Origin: Curtobacterium sp. ZW137
Lineage (GTDB): Bacteria; Actinomycetota; Actinomycetes; Actinomycetales; Microbacteriaceae
Direction of reading: 5' to 3'
Assembly (NCBI RefSeq): GCF_003762905.1
Contig: NZ_RJKS01000001.1
Coordinates: forward strand, 1,045,813-1,109,812
DNA: 64,000 bases
The notes under the pieces were generated by a model. It did no database searches and was not told where the DNA came from. It saw only the letters and a list, made by a program, of their open reading frames with translations. Within the stretch, counting starts at the first letter, position 1. Each line of letters opens with the position of its first letter. A program made the position numbers and the translations under genes. Shown piece by piece: positions 54,205 through 62,344 of the stretch.

Positions 54205-54266
54205 TGACCGTCTGCCAGCCGGACCGTGACCCGTCTGCCAGCCGGACCGTGACCCGTCTGCTAGCC
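54205..54266. repeat. three 23-bp tandem repeats covering the GH16 stop codon
   Basis: TCTGCCAGCCGGACC... units begin near 54211, 54234 and 54257, period 23. The unit nearest the GH16 gene carries TCTGCTAGCCGGAC, in which the CTA (54261-54263) is the minus-strand stop TAG. The others lie downstream of the gene. A half-copy of the GGGAGGC hairpin (GAGCCTCCCGTCCGGG) follows at 54182. Confidence 0.85.
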
Positions 54267-55190
54267 GGACGTGGTGGGGACGTCGATCGTGATCCAGTCG
54301 ACCAGGAGTGAGCCCTCGGCGTCCGCCGGCGGCGCGCCGTCGTTCGAACCGGCCTGCACGACGAGGTGCATGCGGGCGGTGGGGATGTCCTCCGTGGTCG
54401 TGCCGATGAGCGCGCCGTCGATCCGGAACGACATCCGCGACGCGGTCCACTCGATCGTGTACGTGTGCCAGTGCTCGAGCGACGCCGCGGTCTCCTGGTG
54501 GACGCACTTCTCGGCGGGGTCCGCGAGGCAGTGCACGTTGAGCCACGCCGGCGCACCGAGGGCACCCTCGGGGAAGTCGACCTCGCCGTCCGACCACTTG
54601 TTCGCGTCGCTCCAGAGCAGCACCGCGACCCCGTAGCCGTCCACCGGGTCGCTCTTCATCCGGATGCTGTAGCGGCCGGAGGTCTGGCCACCCCACTGCC
54701 CGTCGACCAGGGGGACGATCCCGCCGGCGAGCGGGGTGCCCCCGGCGGTGGTGCGCAGGTGCATGTCGAGCATGCCGTCGTGGGTGCTCAGCACCGAGGA
54801 CTGGTAGCGCCCGGTCCCCGCGGTGTCCGCGAACCCGTGGTAGACGGAGAACCGGTCGGCGTAGTCCGCCTCGAAGCTGCCGGACGGACTGGTCGTGTCG
54901 AAGTCCTCCGAGAAGACCCGGTTCCAGCCGTCGCCGTCACTCGTCGGCATGGACGCTCCGCTCGGGTTCGTGCCGTCGCCCTGCAGCGCGGTCGTGGACG
55001 CGACGAGGACCCCGGCGGCGAGCACCAGGGTCCCGACCAGCGCGGCGGTCCGTCGTCCGTGCCACCGCCGGTGGCCGGCGCCGTGTCGTACACCGTGTCG
55101 GGGCACGCCGAGCCCGTGCGCCGGGGCGGCACCGTGCGAGGCCGACGCCTCCGCCGCGAGGGGCGGGGCGTCGGCCTGCAGCGGACTCAC
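54261..55190 (-). CDS. GH16-family glycoside hydrolase, membrane-anchored or secreted
   Basis: 309-residue protein. A His/Arg/Ala-rich cytosolic N-terminus (about 47 residues) precedes one membrane helix or signal anchor (TAALVGTLVLAAGVLVAST). The extracellular beta-jelly-roll contains the GH16 active-site signature DGEVDFPEG with the ExDxxE nucleophile and acid/base pair, plus WHTYTIEWTASRMSFRIDG and ARMHLVVQAGSND. Relatives cleave beta-1,3/1,4-glucans or act as transglycosylases on polysaccharides, so it could trim the polymer made by this locus. Start is GTG 55190. It is 27 nt downstream of the GT2/membrane fusion gene on the same strand, so probably co-transcribed. Confidence 0.87.
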   Translation of the reverse strand: MSPLQADAPPLAAEASASHGAAPAHGLGVPRHGVRHGAGHRRWHGRRTAALVGTLVLAAGVLVASTTALQGDGTNPSGASMPTSDGDGWNRVFSEDFDTTSPSGSFEADYADRFSVYHGFADTAGTGRYQSSVLSTHDGMLDMHLRTTAGGTPLAGGIVPLVDGQWGGQTSGRYSIRMKSDPVDGYGVAVLLWSDANKWSDGEVDFPEGALGAPAWLNVHCLADPAEKCVHQETAASLEHWHTYTIEWTASRMSFRIDGALIGTTTEDIPTARMHLVVQAGSNDGAPPADAEGSLLVDWITIDVPTTSG

Positions 55191-55217
55191 CGGTGTGCCA
55201 CCGGAGGGTGCTCCGGC

Positions 55218-58200
55218 TCACGAGGAGGCATGCCGGAGCCCTGCCGCGGTGAGCTCGTACATCGCCGTCGTGCCGGAGGACCACACCACGTGCCAGTACG
55301 GCGACGAGGCCATGGCCTTCGCGAGCTGCTGGTAGTCGGCGTCGCTCTGGTACCCGTAGCGCTCGTCGTACGCGCCGAACGGCTCCGCCACGAGGGCGTA
55401 GTACTTCGTCGCGGTCCAGTTGTTCACGAGCTCGCTGGTGATGTCGTCGACGTCGGTCGTCGCGTCGTACGTGCCGGTCGGGTCCGGGTAGGCCCCGAGC
55501 GCCTCACGCGAGAGGTAGCCGACGTCGAAGTACCGGGCACCGGTGTTGCTCGGGACGGCGTTGCCCGACCCGGTCAGGAGCAGCACGGAGCCCTTCGGTG
55601 CGGTCGCGTCGTAGAGCTGGGTGGCCTCGGACTGGCTGCGGGTCATCACGCGGTTCCAGTCGAGCGAGGTCTGCCCGAACGCCCCGATCGCGACCAGCGC
55701 GGCGATCCCGGCGGCGGCGACGGTGTACTTGACGGCCGTCGGGCGCATCACCCGGCCGACGAGTCCACCGACCCAGGCCAGGCGCCCGGCGGGCATCGGC
55801 ACGGCCGCGGCGAGGATCGCGATCCACGGCGTCGCGAACAGCACGACGCGGAAGATGCCCTCCTGGCCGTAGTTCGTGGCGACGAGGAGCGAGATCGGGC
55901 TCGCCGCCGCCGCGAGGAGACCCCAGTGCACGCGGTCCCGGCGGAGGAGCACGGTGATCAGCGCGAGCAGCCCGAGCACGACGAGCGCCGCTGCCGGGAT
56001 GTCGAACGCCAGCCGGGTGACGAGCGGCTTCGGCAGGACCGTGAGGTCGTGCGTCGGGGGCTGCACGTTGTCGAGCACCTTGCCGACCGCCGCGAGCGAG
56101 AGGAAGCGCCCGAGGACGTCCCCGTTCAGCGCGGCGAACACGATCGCCGGGACGAGCACCACGACCGGGAGCCACCACGGGCGGACCAGGCGGAACACGA
56201 TGAGCGCCACGAGGGCGGCCACGGTCAGGTACGGGGAGATCTGGTGCGTGACCACGAGCACGATGCCGATCGCGGTGATCGCGATGATCCGGGACAGCCC
56301 GACCTTCCGGGCCCGCGGCTTGGCGGCAGCGCCGTTCGTGTCGGCCGTGTTCCCGGCGGTGGTGACCGCCTTGCGGAGCGGGCCGGTCGCGAGCACCAGG
56401 ATGACGATCGACATCAGGATGCCGGTCGACTGCGGCGAGAAGTACGTCGTGTTGAGCGAGCCGGTCGCCGCGGTGAGGAACGCCGCGATCCACGGACGCC
56501 GGTTCCCGGGGAGCCAGTGCGACGCGAGGACGCCGACGGCGATCGTCGTGCTGAACGCCAGGAGGACCGGCACCCACGCGGCGATGGTCATCGCGTTCAC
56601 GATCCCGCCGACGTCGGCGACCCAGGCACCACCGGCGAACAGGCCGGACCAGGTCTGGAAGATGTCCGACGACGGGTTCGTGCCGCCGTTCTGCCGGATG
56701 TACTCCAGGACGCCGATGTGCCGAGCGGCCGCCATCACGGTCGGGACGCCGTACGTGATCGCCTGGGCGAGCTGGATGACACCACCGAGCACGACGACCG
56801 GCACGGCGAGCCCACGGCCGCGCACGAGCGCCACGACCGCGGCGGCCACGACGATCGCGAGCCCGATCACGAGTCCCGGGCCGAGCGACCCGAAGAGCCC
56901 GGCGGGGACCGGGTCGCCGATGTGCGTGAGCGCGGCGACGACCACGACGACGAGGCCGAGGAGCGACCCCGCGGTGACCGTGGCGGTCGTGCTCCAACGA
57001 GCCCGCACGGGGCGGTCCCGGCGGACGAGACCCGCACGGCGCAGGTCCGCGACGTCCCGGGGCACCGCGATCGCCACGGCAGCAGCGGTCAGCACGACCA
57101 CGCCGACGAACGGCACCGCAGGGACCCAGAGGTGGAAGGTCGCCATCGTGTACCCGATGGCGATCGTGCCGGCGAGCGACCCGGTGACCGCGAGCACGGC
57201 GAACCGGGCGAGGGGCATCGGGCGGACCAGCAGCAGCGGTGCGACGCCGAGCAGGGCGAAGAGGAAGACCCCGATCGCACTCCCCCGCAGGGCGGGCAGG
57301 CCGAGGACGCTGCCGACCGCCGCGAGGACGAGCGACAGGACGACGATGCCCGCGGCGACCAGGCGGGCGGCGGGGCCCATCGCGTCGGACGCCACCGGAC
57401 GTGCGGCACCGGCCGTCTCGAGCCCGCGCTGGAGCTCGTGACGCCCGTGCGCCGTCCGGTCGATGGTGCCGGCGCCACCGAGGCGCTCACGCGCGGCGAG
57501 GAACGGCGCCGTCAGTGCCGAGCGTCGCTCGACGCCACGGAGGCGACGCTTCGTCGCGACGAAGGCCTCGTCGACGGCGTCGAGCGGGTGCGCGTCGCGC
57601 TCCCCGTCGACGTCCGTCGCGTGGTCGCCCTGCTCGAGTCCGAGGCGGGCGAAGGCGCTGAGGGCCTCGGGCGCGACGTCGACCGACGCGGTGAACGTCT
57701 CCCGGTCGAAGGCGTTCTTGGTCATCCAGGCTCCGAGTCCGTGGCCGTGCGCGGCGGCGGCGGCGCGGAGCGACGCGACGTCGTCGGCCGTTCGCTGCCA
57801 CGCGATCGCGGCGGGTTCGACGGCGATCGCGGCACCCGCGAACAGCAGTCGTGTGAAGAGGTCGAGGTCGTCGCCGGCACCCACGCGGGTCCCCGGACCG
57901 AACGCGGTGTCGAACCCGCCGATCCGGAGCGCGGTGGCGCGGTGCACGGCGAGGTTGGCGCCGGTGCCGTAGGCGGACGCGGCGAAGGGGTGCATCGGGA
58001 GGTCGTCCCGGTCGTCGTCGAGGCGGATAACCCGGCGGCGGACCGTGCGGGCGGCCGGGGTGCGGTCGTCGCGCCAGCGCTGCGCCGGCGTACGGAGCTC
58101 GACGCTCGGCACGAGTCCGGTCACGCACGCGACGTCGGCGTCCGCGGCGAACGCGGTGCCGATGGCGCGGAGCCACCCGGCGTCCACGACGGCGCCCTCG

Positions 58201-58835
58201 TCGACGAAGGCGACGACGTCGCCGGTGGCGGCGAGGAGTCCCGCGTTCCGGGCAGCGGCGAGACCGCCGGCCGGTGCCGGGATGGTCCGCACACGGCGGC
58301 CCTCGATGACGACCTCGGCGACGTCGGCGACGTCCGCGGCGGGCGCGGCGGGCGCTTCGCCGGCAGCGGTGTCCGTGTCGGCCCCGGCGGCGGCACGTGC
58401 GCCACGGGACACCACGACGACGTCGAAGTCGTCGTACGCGACGGCGAGCACCGAGCGCATCGTCTGGTCGGCGGCCCCGTCCGTGCAGAGCACGACGGTG
58501 ACGGACGGCAGCACCTGGTCTGCTGCCGGCCGGACCGTCGGCGCCGGCATCGGCCGGATCGCGCGCTGGAGGGTGCGGACGTCGATCGTCGCGCCGATGC
58601 GCCGGCGCTCCGTGACGTCCGCCTCGACGAACCCGAGGGGCTCGCCGTGGTCACGGACGAGGAGCCGCGCACGGCGGTACCCCTCGGCACCCTCGAGCGC
58701 GATGACGTCGCGGTGGCTGGACGCGTGCACGTCCGCACGGTCGACCTCGCCGACCCACAGGGCGCCGTCCCACGTGGGGAACAGCGGACCCGTGACGATC
58801 GGCGAGACGACCATCGCCAGGGTGGCGCGGGTCAC
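55218..58835 (-). CDS. GT2-like/polytopic membrane fusion protein
   Basis: 1205-residue protein. Residues 1-110 match the N-terminal domain of the GT2 at 48668 (FPTWDGALWVGEVDR, GAEGYRRARLLVRD). Residues about 110-400 are a GT2 domain in which the metal site FVDDD is replaced by FVDEG and the usual GED by GDD, so catalysis is doubtful. Residues about 485-1050 hold some 15 membrane helices with large loops (RQNGGTNPSSDIFQTWSG; SPQSTGILMS; HQISPYLTV). About 130 extracellular residues end the protein (SEATQLYDATAPKGSVLLL). The membrane part resembles GT-C-type or polymerase-like proteins without a clear family. It overlaps the upstream GT2 gene by four bases. Confidence 0.8.
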   Translation of the reverse strand: MTRATLAMVVSPIVTGPLFPTWDGALWVGEVDRADVHASSHRDVIALEGAEGYRRARLLVRDHGEPLGFVEADVTERRRIGATIDVRTLQRAIRPMPAPTVRPAADQVLPSVTVVLCTDGAADQTMRSVLAVAYDDFDVVVVSRGARAAAGADTDTAAGEAPAAPAADVADVAEVVIEGRRVRTIPAPAGGLAAARNAGLLAATGDVVAFVDEGAVVDAGWLRAIGTAFAADADVACVTGLVPSVELRTPAQRWRDDRTPAARTVRRRVIRLDDDRDDLPMHPFAASAYGTGANLAVHRATALRIGGFDTAFGPGTRVGAGDDLDLFTRLLFAGAAIAVEPAAIAWQRTADDVASLRAAAAAHGHGLGAWMTKNAFDRETFTASVDVAPEALSAFARLGLEQGDHATDVDGERDAHPLDAVDEAFVATKRRLRGVERRSALTAPFLAARERLGGAGTIDRTAHGRHELQRGLETAGAARPVASDAMGPAARLVAAGIVVLSLVLAAVGSVLGLPALRGSAIGVFLFALLGVAPLLLVRPMPLARFAVLAVTGSLAGTIAIGYTMATFHLWVPAVPFVGVVVLTAAAVAIAVPRDVADLRRAGLVRRDRPVRARWSTTATVTAGSLLGLVVVVVAALTHIGDPVPAGLFGSLGPGLVIGLAIVVAAAVVALVRGRGLAVPVVVLGGVIQLAQAITYGVPTVMAAARHIGVLEYIRQNGGTNPSSDIFQTWSGLFAGGAWVADVGGIVNAMTIAAWVPVLLAFSTTIAVGVLASHWLPGNRRPWIAAFLTAATGSLNTTYFSPQSTGILMSIVILVLATGPLRKAVTTAGNTADTNGAAAKPRARKVGLSRIIAITAIGIVLVVTHQISPYLTVAALVALIVFRLVRPWWLPVVVLVPAIVFAALNGDVLGRFLSLAAVGKVLDNVQPPTHDLTVLPKPLVTRLAFDIPAAALVVLGLLALITVLLRRDRVHWGLLAAAASPISLLVATNYGQEGIFRVVLFATPWIAILAAAVPMPAGRLAWVGGLVGRVMRPTAVKYTVAAAGIAALVAIGAFGQTSLDWNRVMTRSQSEATQLYDATAPKGSVLLLTGSGNAVPSNTGARYFDVGYLSREALGAYPDPTGTYDATTDVDDITSELVNNWTATKYYALVAEPFGAYDERYGYQSDADYQQLAKAMASSPYWHVVWSSGTTAMYELTAAGLRHASS

Positions 58836-59800
58836 GGCGCACCCACCGGCTGCGGGGCGGGGACCGGAGCGGGCGCGGAGACGACCACGCCGCCGAACAG
58901 CCGACCGACGGCGTACCCGGTGACCGTCGAGGCGACCGAGAGCGCGATGGCGAACGCACGGCGTCCCCCACCACGGCCGATGCCGCCGAGTTCGCGGAGC
59001 AGCGCGCCCGGGAGGACCTTCGTCAGGTACGTGGACTCGCTCGCGAGCGAGTCACCGGTGCCCACACGACGGCTCAGGACGGCCTTCGAGATGCCCTCGT
59101 AGTAGCTCCGACGACGGACGTACCGCATCTCGACGCGGTCCGGGGAGACCCGGTGCGACACGTTCGAGCGCGGCTCGTAGCGGATCCGGGACGCGGGACG
59201 GGCCTGCGCGATCCGGATGCAGAGCTCCGTCTCCTCGCAGCCGAGCGGCTGGTTGCCGACGCGACCGATCCCGGACCGGAACCCGCCGGCACCGAGCAGC
59301 ACGTCGCGACGGAAGGCCATGCTCGACCCGATCACGTTGCGGACGTCACCGGGGGCCGTCGGCAGTCCGGCGTAGCTGCAGCCGACGATCCAGAGCAGCT
59401 CGTCCGGGTACGGTCCCGCGCCGGTGGCGGTCGGCCACGACGGGGTCGCCCGGCCGCCGACACCGACGACGTCGGGCAGCTCGAGCGCTGCGACGAGGTG
59501 CTCCAGCCAGTCGTCGTCCGCCGTGGCGTCGTCGTCGAGGAATGCCACGACGTCGGCGTCCGTCAGGGCGACACCGGTGTTCCGTGCGCCGGAGAGGCCG
59601 CGGTCCTCGGTGTTCTCCACGACCCGGAGCTCGGGCCAGCGGGCCTTCGCCCGGAGGAAGAGCTCGGGCTCGTGGTCGATCACGACGACGACCTCGGTGG
59701 TGTCCGGCTGGCGCTTCGCCGACTCGACGGAGTCCTGCAGGTCTCCCCAGCGCTGCTGCGTGTACGCGCAGATGACGACGGCGACCGTCGGGGTGCTCAC
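58832..59800 (-). CDS. family 2 glycosyltransferase with C-terminal membrane segment
   Basis: 322-residue GT2 enzyme starting at GTG 59800 (VSTPTVAVVICAYTQQRW). FLDDDATADDDWLEHL is the metal site; GCEETELCIRIAQARP is the catalytic region. A C-terminal segment (AIALSVASTVTGYAVGRLFG) forms one membrane helix followed by a Pro/Ala tail. The start overlaps the stop of the preceding GT2 (GTGA), and the stop overlaps the start of the fusion gene (ATGA-like), so three transferase genes are co-translated. Confidence 0.88.
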   Translation of the reverse strand: MSTPTVAVVICAYTQQRWGDLQDSVESAKRQPDTTEVVVVIDHEPELFLRAKARWPELRVVENTEDRGLSGARNTGVALTDADVVAFLDDDATADDDWLEHLVAALELPDVVGVGGRATPSWPTATGAGPYPDELLWIVGCSYAGLPTAPGDVRNVIGSSMAFRRDVLLGAGGFRSGIGRVGNQPLGCEETELCIRIAQARPASRIRYEPRSNVSHRVSPDRVEMRYVRRRSYYEGISKAVLSRRVGTGDSLASESTYLTKVLPGALLRELGGIGRGGGRRAFAIALSVASTVTGYAVGRLFGGVVVSAPAPVPAPQPVGAP

Positions 59801-60621
59801 GCCGCTTCCTCGTCGAGGGCCGGCACGGCGGTCGGCACGACGCGGGTCGGGACGGGAGCCAGGCGGGCACGGGCCTGCGCGTCGGCGGCGCGACGACGCT
59901 CGTGCATGATCGACTTCAGCACCCGGATGCCGTCGGTGATCGCGTTGAGGTTGCTGGTGCCGTGGACGCGGAGCTTCTCGTGGCTCGGGACCTCGGTGAT
60001 CGCCAGTTCCGCGGCGGACCAGCGGCAGGTCAGGACCGTCTCGATCTCGAACCCGTCGCCCCACAGCATCGAGCCGTCGGTCGGCTGCGGGAGCGTCGAG
60101 GAGAGCAGCCCGATCTTCGGCAGGGCGTCGGCCCAGAAGGCGTTGTAGCCGTAGCAGAGGTCGCTGTAGCGCGTCCCGAGGAGCACGTTGCAGATCAGGT
60201 TCAGGCCACGGTTGCCGAGGCTGCGGACGATCGTGATGTCGTCGCTGCCACCGCCGAGCGCGTACCGGGTGCCCTTGGCGACGTCCGCGCCGGCGACGAG
60301 TGCGTCGACGAAGCGCGGGATCTCGTCCGGGTCCGCGGAGCAGTCGGCGTCGAACATGACGACGACGTCGCCGGTGACGGCCTCGAACCCGCAGGCGAGG
60401 GCGTTGCCCTTGCCCTTGCGGGTCTGCTGCACGACCTTGACGGAGGGCATCAGCCGCTGCGCCGTCGCGATGGTGTCGTCGACCGAGTTGCCGTCGACGA
60501 GGATCACCTCGTACACGGGCGGGAGCTTCGGGAGGATGATCTCCAGGTTCCTCGCTTCGTTCCGAGCGGGGATGACGACCGAGACGCGCGGGTCTCGGGG
60601 CCGGATCGTGCTGGCGGACAT
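59797..60621 (-). CDS. DPM1-like family 2 glycosyltransferase
   Basis: 274-residue GT2 of the dolichyl/polyprenyl-phosphate sugar transferase type. Motifs are VSVVIPARNEARNLEIIL, VILVDGNSVDDT, GKGNALACGFEAVTGDVVV, FDADCSADPDE (DxD) and GYNAFWADAL. It has no membrane helices. ATG 60621 has AGGAG 6 nt upstream. It is first in the operon GT2-GT2-fusion-GH16. It could charge polyprenyl phosphate with a sugar used by the membrane-bound GT-C-like partner; that pairing is inference. Confidence 0.88.
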   Translation of the reverse strand: MSASTIRPRDPRVSVVIPARNEARNLEIILPKLPPVYEVILVDGNSVDDTIATAQRLMPSVKVVQQTRKGKGNALACGFEAVTGDVVVMFDADCSADPDEIPRFVDALVAGADVAKGTRYALGGGSDDITIVRSLGNRGLNLICNVLLGTRYSDLCYGYNAFWADALPKIGLLSSTLPQPTDGSMLWGDGFEIETVLTCRWSAAELAITEVPSHEKLRVHGTSNLNAITDGIRVLKSIMHERRRAADAQARARLAPVPTRVVPTAVPALDEEAA

Positions 60622-61262
60622 GGTGCTCCTGTCGGGTTCAGGGCTGCAAGTGGGTGAGTTCGCCGGAATGGCGAACGGTCGTCCGCAGGGTACGGAGGAC
60701 GGGACGCGGGTACGTCGGCTTCGCTGCCCGGCGGTGAGGGTGCACCGCCGTTCCCCTCGACAGCGGGGGTACACCGCTTCCTGGGGATTCCCACCCTCGC
60801 TGGGCGCGGGTGTGCGGTCAATGCGATGTGCGGTCAGTTGCGGGCCGCCGACCGTGGATACGGAAACCCGCAATCGCGCGTCCGGTGCCCGCGGGACCGG
60901 CGCGGGTCGCGTCGCTCGCGGCGTCACCGCGCACCGGCACGGGTCGCGTCCGCCGCGGCGTCACCGCGGACCGGACGGGAGGCTCGTGCCGGCGCCGCCC
61001 CGAGCCTCCCGTCCGCCGTGTGGCCGGGCCGACCGCCGGGCGCGAGCCGCACGCCGGCCCGGGCACCGGGCGCCGGGCGCAGGACACCGGGCGTGAGATC
61101 GCGTTTCGTGTGGGCTCCCTGGGGCGGAGGCGACGAACAGTGCGATCTCAGCGGGCTCGGCGTGGCGCGCGCGGGCGGAGCGGGCCCGCGCGGCCGGAGC
61201 CGGGCGCGCCTGGGCGCACGAAGAAGGCCCCCGGGATCTCCCGGGGGCCTGTCTCACGAGTG
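60622..61262. other. 641-bp gene-free region upstream of the GT operon
   Basis: No convincing gene was found on either strand. It holds a 37-bp direct repeat (CGGGTCGCGTC... at 60903 and 60940), a GGGAGGC-type hairpin (60972-61015), and a loose inverted repeat with GTGAGATCGC near 61092 against GCGATCTCA near 61142. The promoter of the GT operon must lie in its left part. Coding-like frames here are short and lack codon bias and ribosome binding sites. Confidence 0.6.
60972..61015. terminator. GGGAGGC-family hairpin with perfect 15-bp arms
   Basis: CGGACGGGAGGCTCG at 60972-60986 pairs with 61001-61015 across a 14-nt GC-rich loop. It lies far from any gene end (the tRNA-Gln 3' end is about 250 bp to the right), which suggests that this family is not only a terminator. 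Confidence 0.65.
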
Positions 61263-61334
61263 CTGGGGTACCTGGACTCGAACCAAGAACGACGGTACCA
61301 GAAACCGCTGTGTTGCCAATTACACCATACCCCA
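61263..61334 (-). tRNA. tRNA-Gln (CTG)
   Basis: 72-nt cloverleaf on minus. The acceptor stem TGGGGTA/TACCCCA, anticodon loop TTCTGGT with anticodon CTG, and T arm CTTGGTTCGAGTCCAGG are clear. The discriminator is G and CCA is not fully encoded. Confidence 0.95.
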
Positions 61335-61379
61335 AAAGGCCTGCGGGCCTTCCGTCCCCGTTGTCCGGGGCACGGTCAT

Positions 61380-62336
61380 CTACTGTACAGCATCCCGGAG
61401 GTCCGCAAGACCACCGACGAGGTCCCGGTGCACCGCGGCGGCGGTCATCGCCCCGTGCCCGGCGGCCACGATGAGCTGCTCGGGCCCCGGCGGCGTGACG
61501 TCGCCCACGGCGTAGATCCCGGGGACACTCGTCCGCCCCACGCGGTCGACGACGACGAGCCCCTCGGCGTCGCGCTCGAGCGGTGCTCCCACCCAGCCGA
61601 GGTCCACGTGCCACGTCGGCCGGACGAACCCGCCCGTGCGCGGCTCCACGTGCCCGTCCGCGAGGCGGACGCCGGTCATCCCGGTGCGGTCCCCCTCGAG
61701 GTCGGCCAGCGGGCGCTCGTCGACGCGGACGCCGGCGGCCGCGAGGCGGGACCGTCCCGACTCGTCGAGCGGAGCGACCCCGTTCGTGTAGACGATGAGG
61801 TCGTCCGCCCAGGACGCGACGAGGAGCGCGCGGTCGACGACGTCGGGCGTCTCGCAGACGAAGGCGAGCGGCTCACCGGCCTTCTCGTAGCCGTCGCACT
61901 CCACGCAGCTGTGCACCGCCGTGCCGTAGAAGGCGCGGAGCGAGGGCAGGGCGGGGAACTCCTCGCGGAGCCCGGTGGCGATGACCACCGCACGTGCGGT
62001 GCCCTCGACCTCGGTCCCCCGCCACGCGCCGTGCACCCGGAAGCCGTCGTCCTCGGGCGTCACCGCGTCGACGAGGGCCTGCGCGACCGTCGCCTCCGGG
62101 TACTGCTCGACCTCGGCGCGGCCGAGCTTCCTGAGCTCCAGGGGCGAGATGCCGTCACGGGTGAGGAACCCGTGCGACGCGAGCGTCGCGGCGTTGCGCG
62201 GACGGTTCGCATCGAGCAGCAGCACGGTGCGCTTCGCCCGGACCAGGTTCAACGCGGCGCTCAGCCCGGCCGGGCCGGCGCCGACGACCGCGACGTCGTA
62301 CTGCGCCCCGGCGTGCTCCTGGGTGTCCTTCGTCAT
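61380..62336 (-). CDS. thioredoxin-reductase-like FAD/NAD(P) oxidoreductase
   Basis: 318-residue flavoprotein. The FAD motif is DVAVVGAGPAGLSAALNLVR, the redox disulfide is HSCVECDGYE (CVEC), and the C-terminal FAD motif is GIYAVGDVTPPGPEQL. The NAD(P) region lacks a clean GxGxxA motif (AFVCETPDVVDRALLVASW), so cofactor use may differ from classical TrxB. Such TrxR-like proteins are common in actinobacteria and need not reduce thioredoxin. ATG 62336 lies 8 nt after the gltX stop, so it is probably co-transcribed with gltX. Confidence 0.88.
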   Translation of the reverse strand: MTKDTQEHAGAQYDVAVVGAGPAGLSAALNLVRAKRTVLLLDANRPRNAATLASHGFLTRDGISPLELRKLGRAEVEQYPEATVAQALVDAVTPEDDGFRVHGAWRGTEVEGTARAVVIATGLREEFPALPSLRAFYGTAVHSCVECDGYEKAGEPLAFVCETPDVVDRALLVASWADDLIVYTNGVAPLDESGRSRLAAAGVRVDERPLADLEGDRTGMTGVRLADGHVEPRTGGFVRPTWHVDLGWVGAPLERDAEGLVVVDRVGRTSVPGIYAVGDVTPPGPEQLIVAAGHGAMTAAAVHRDLVGGLADLRDAVQ

Positions 62337-62344
62337 CGGGGCGG

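Noticed and set aside
54366..59102. 1578-codon open frame on plus across the glycan locus
   Set aside because: It is antisense to the GH16 gene and the GT2/membrane fusion. High GC leaves long stop-free antisense frames; the product is a His/Asp/Arg/Gly-rich shadow without domains.
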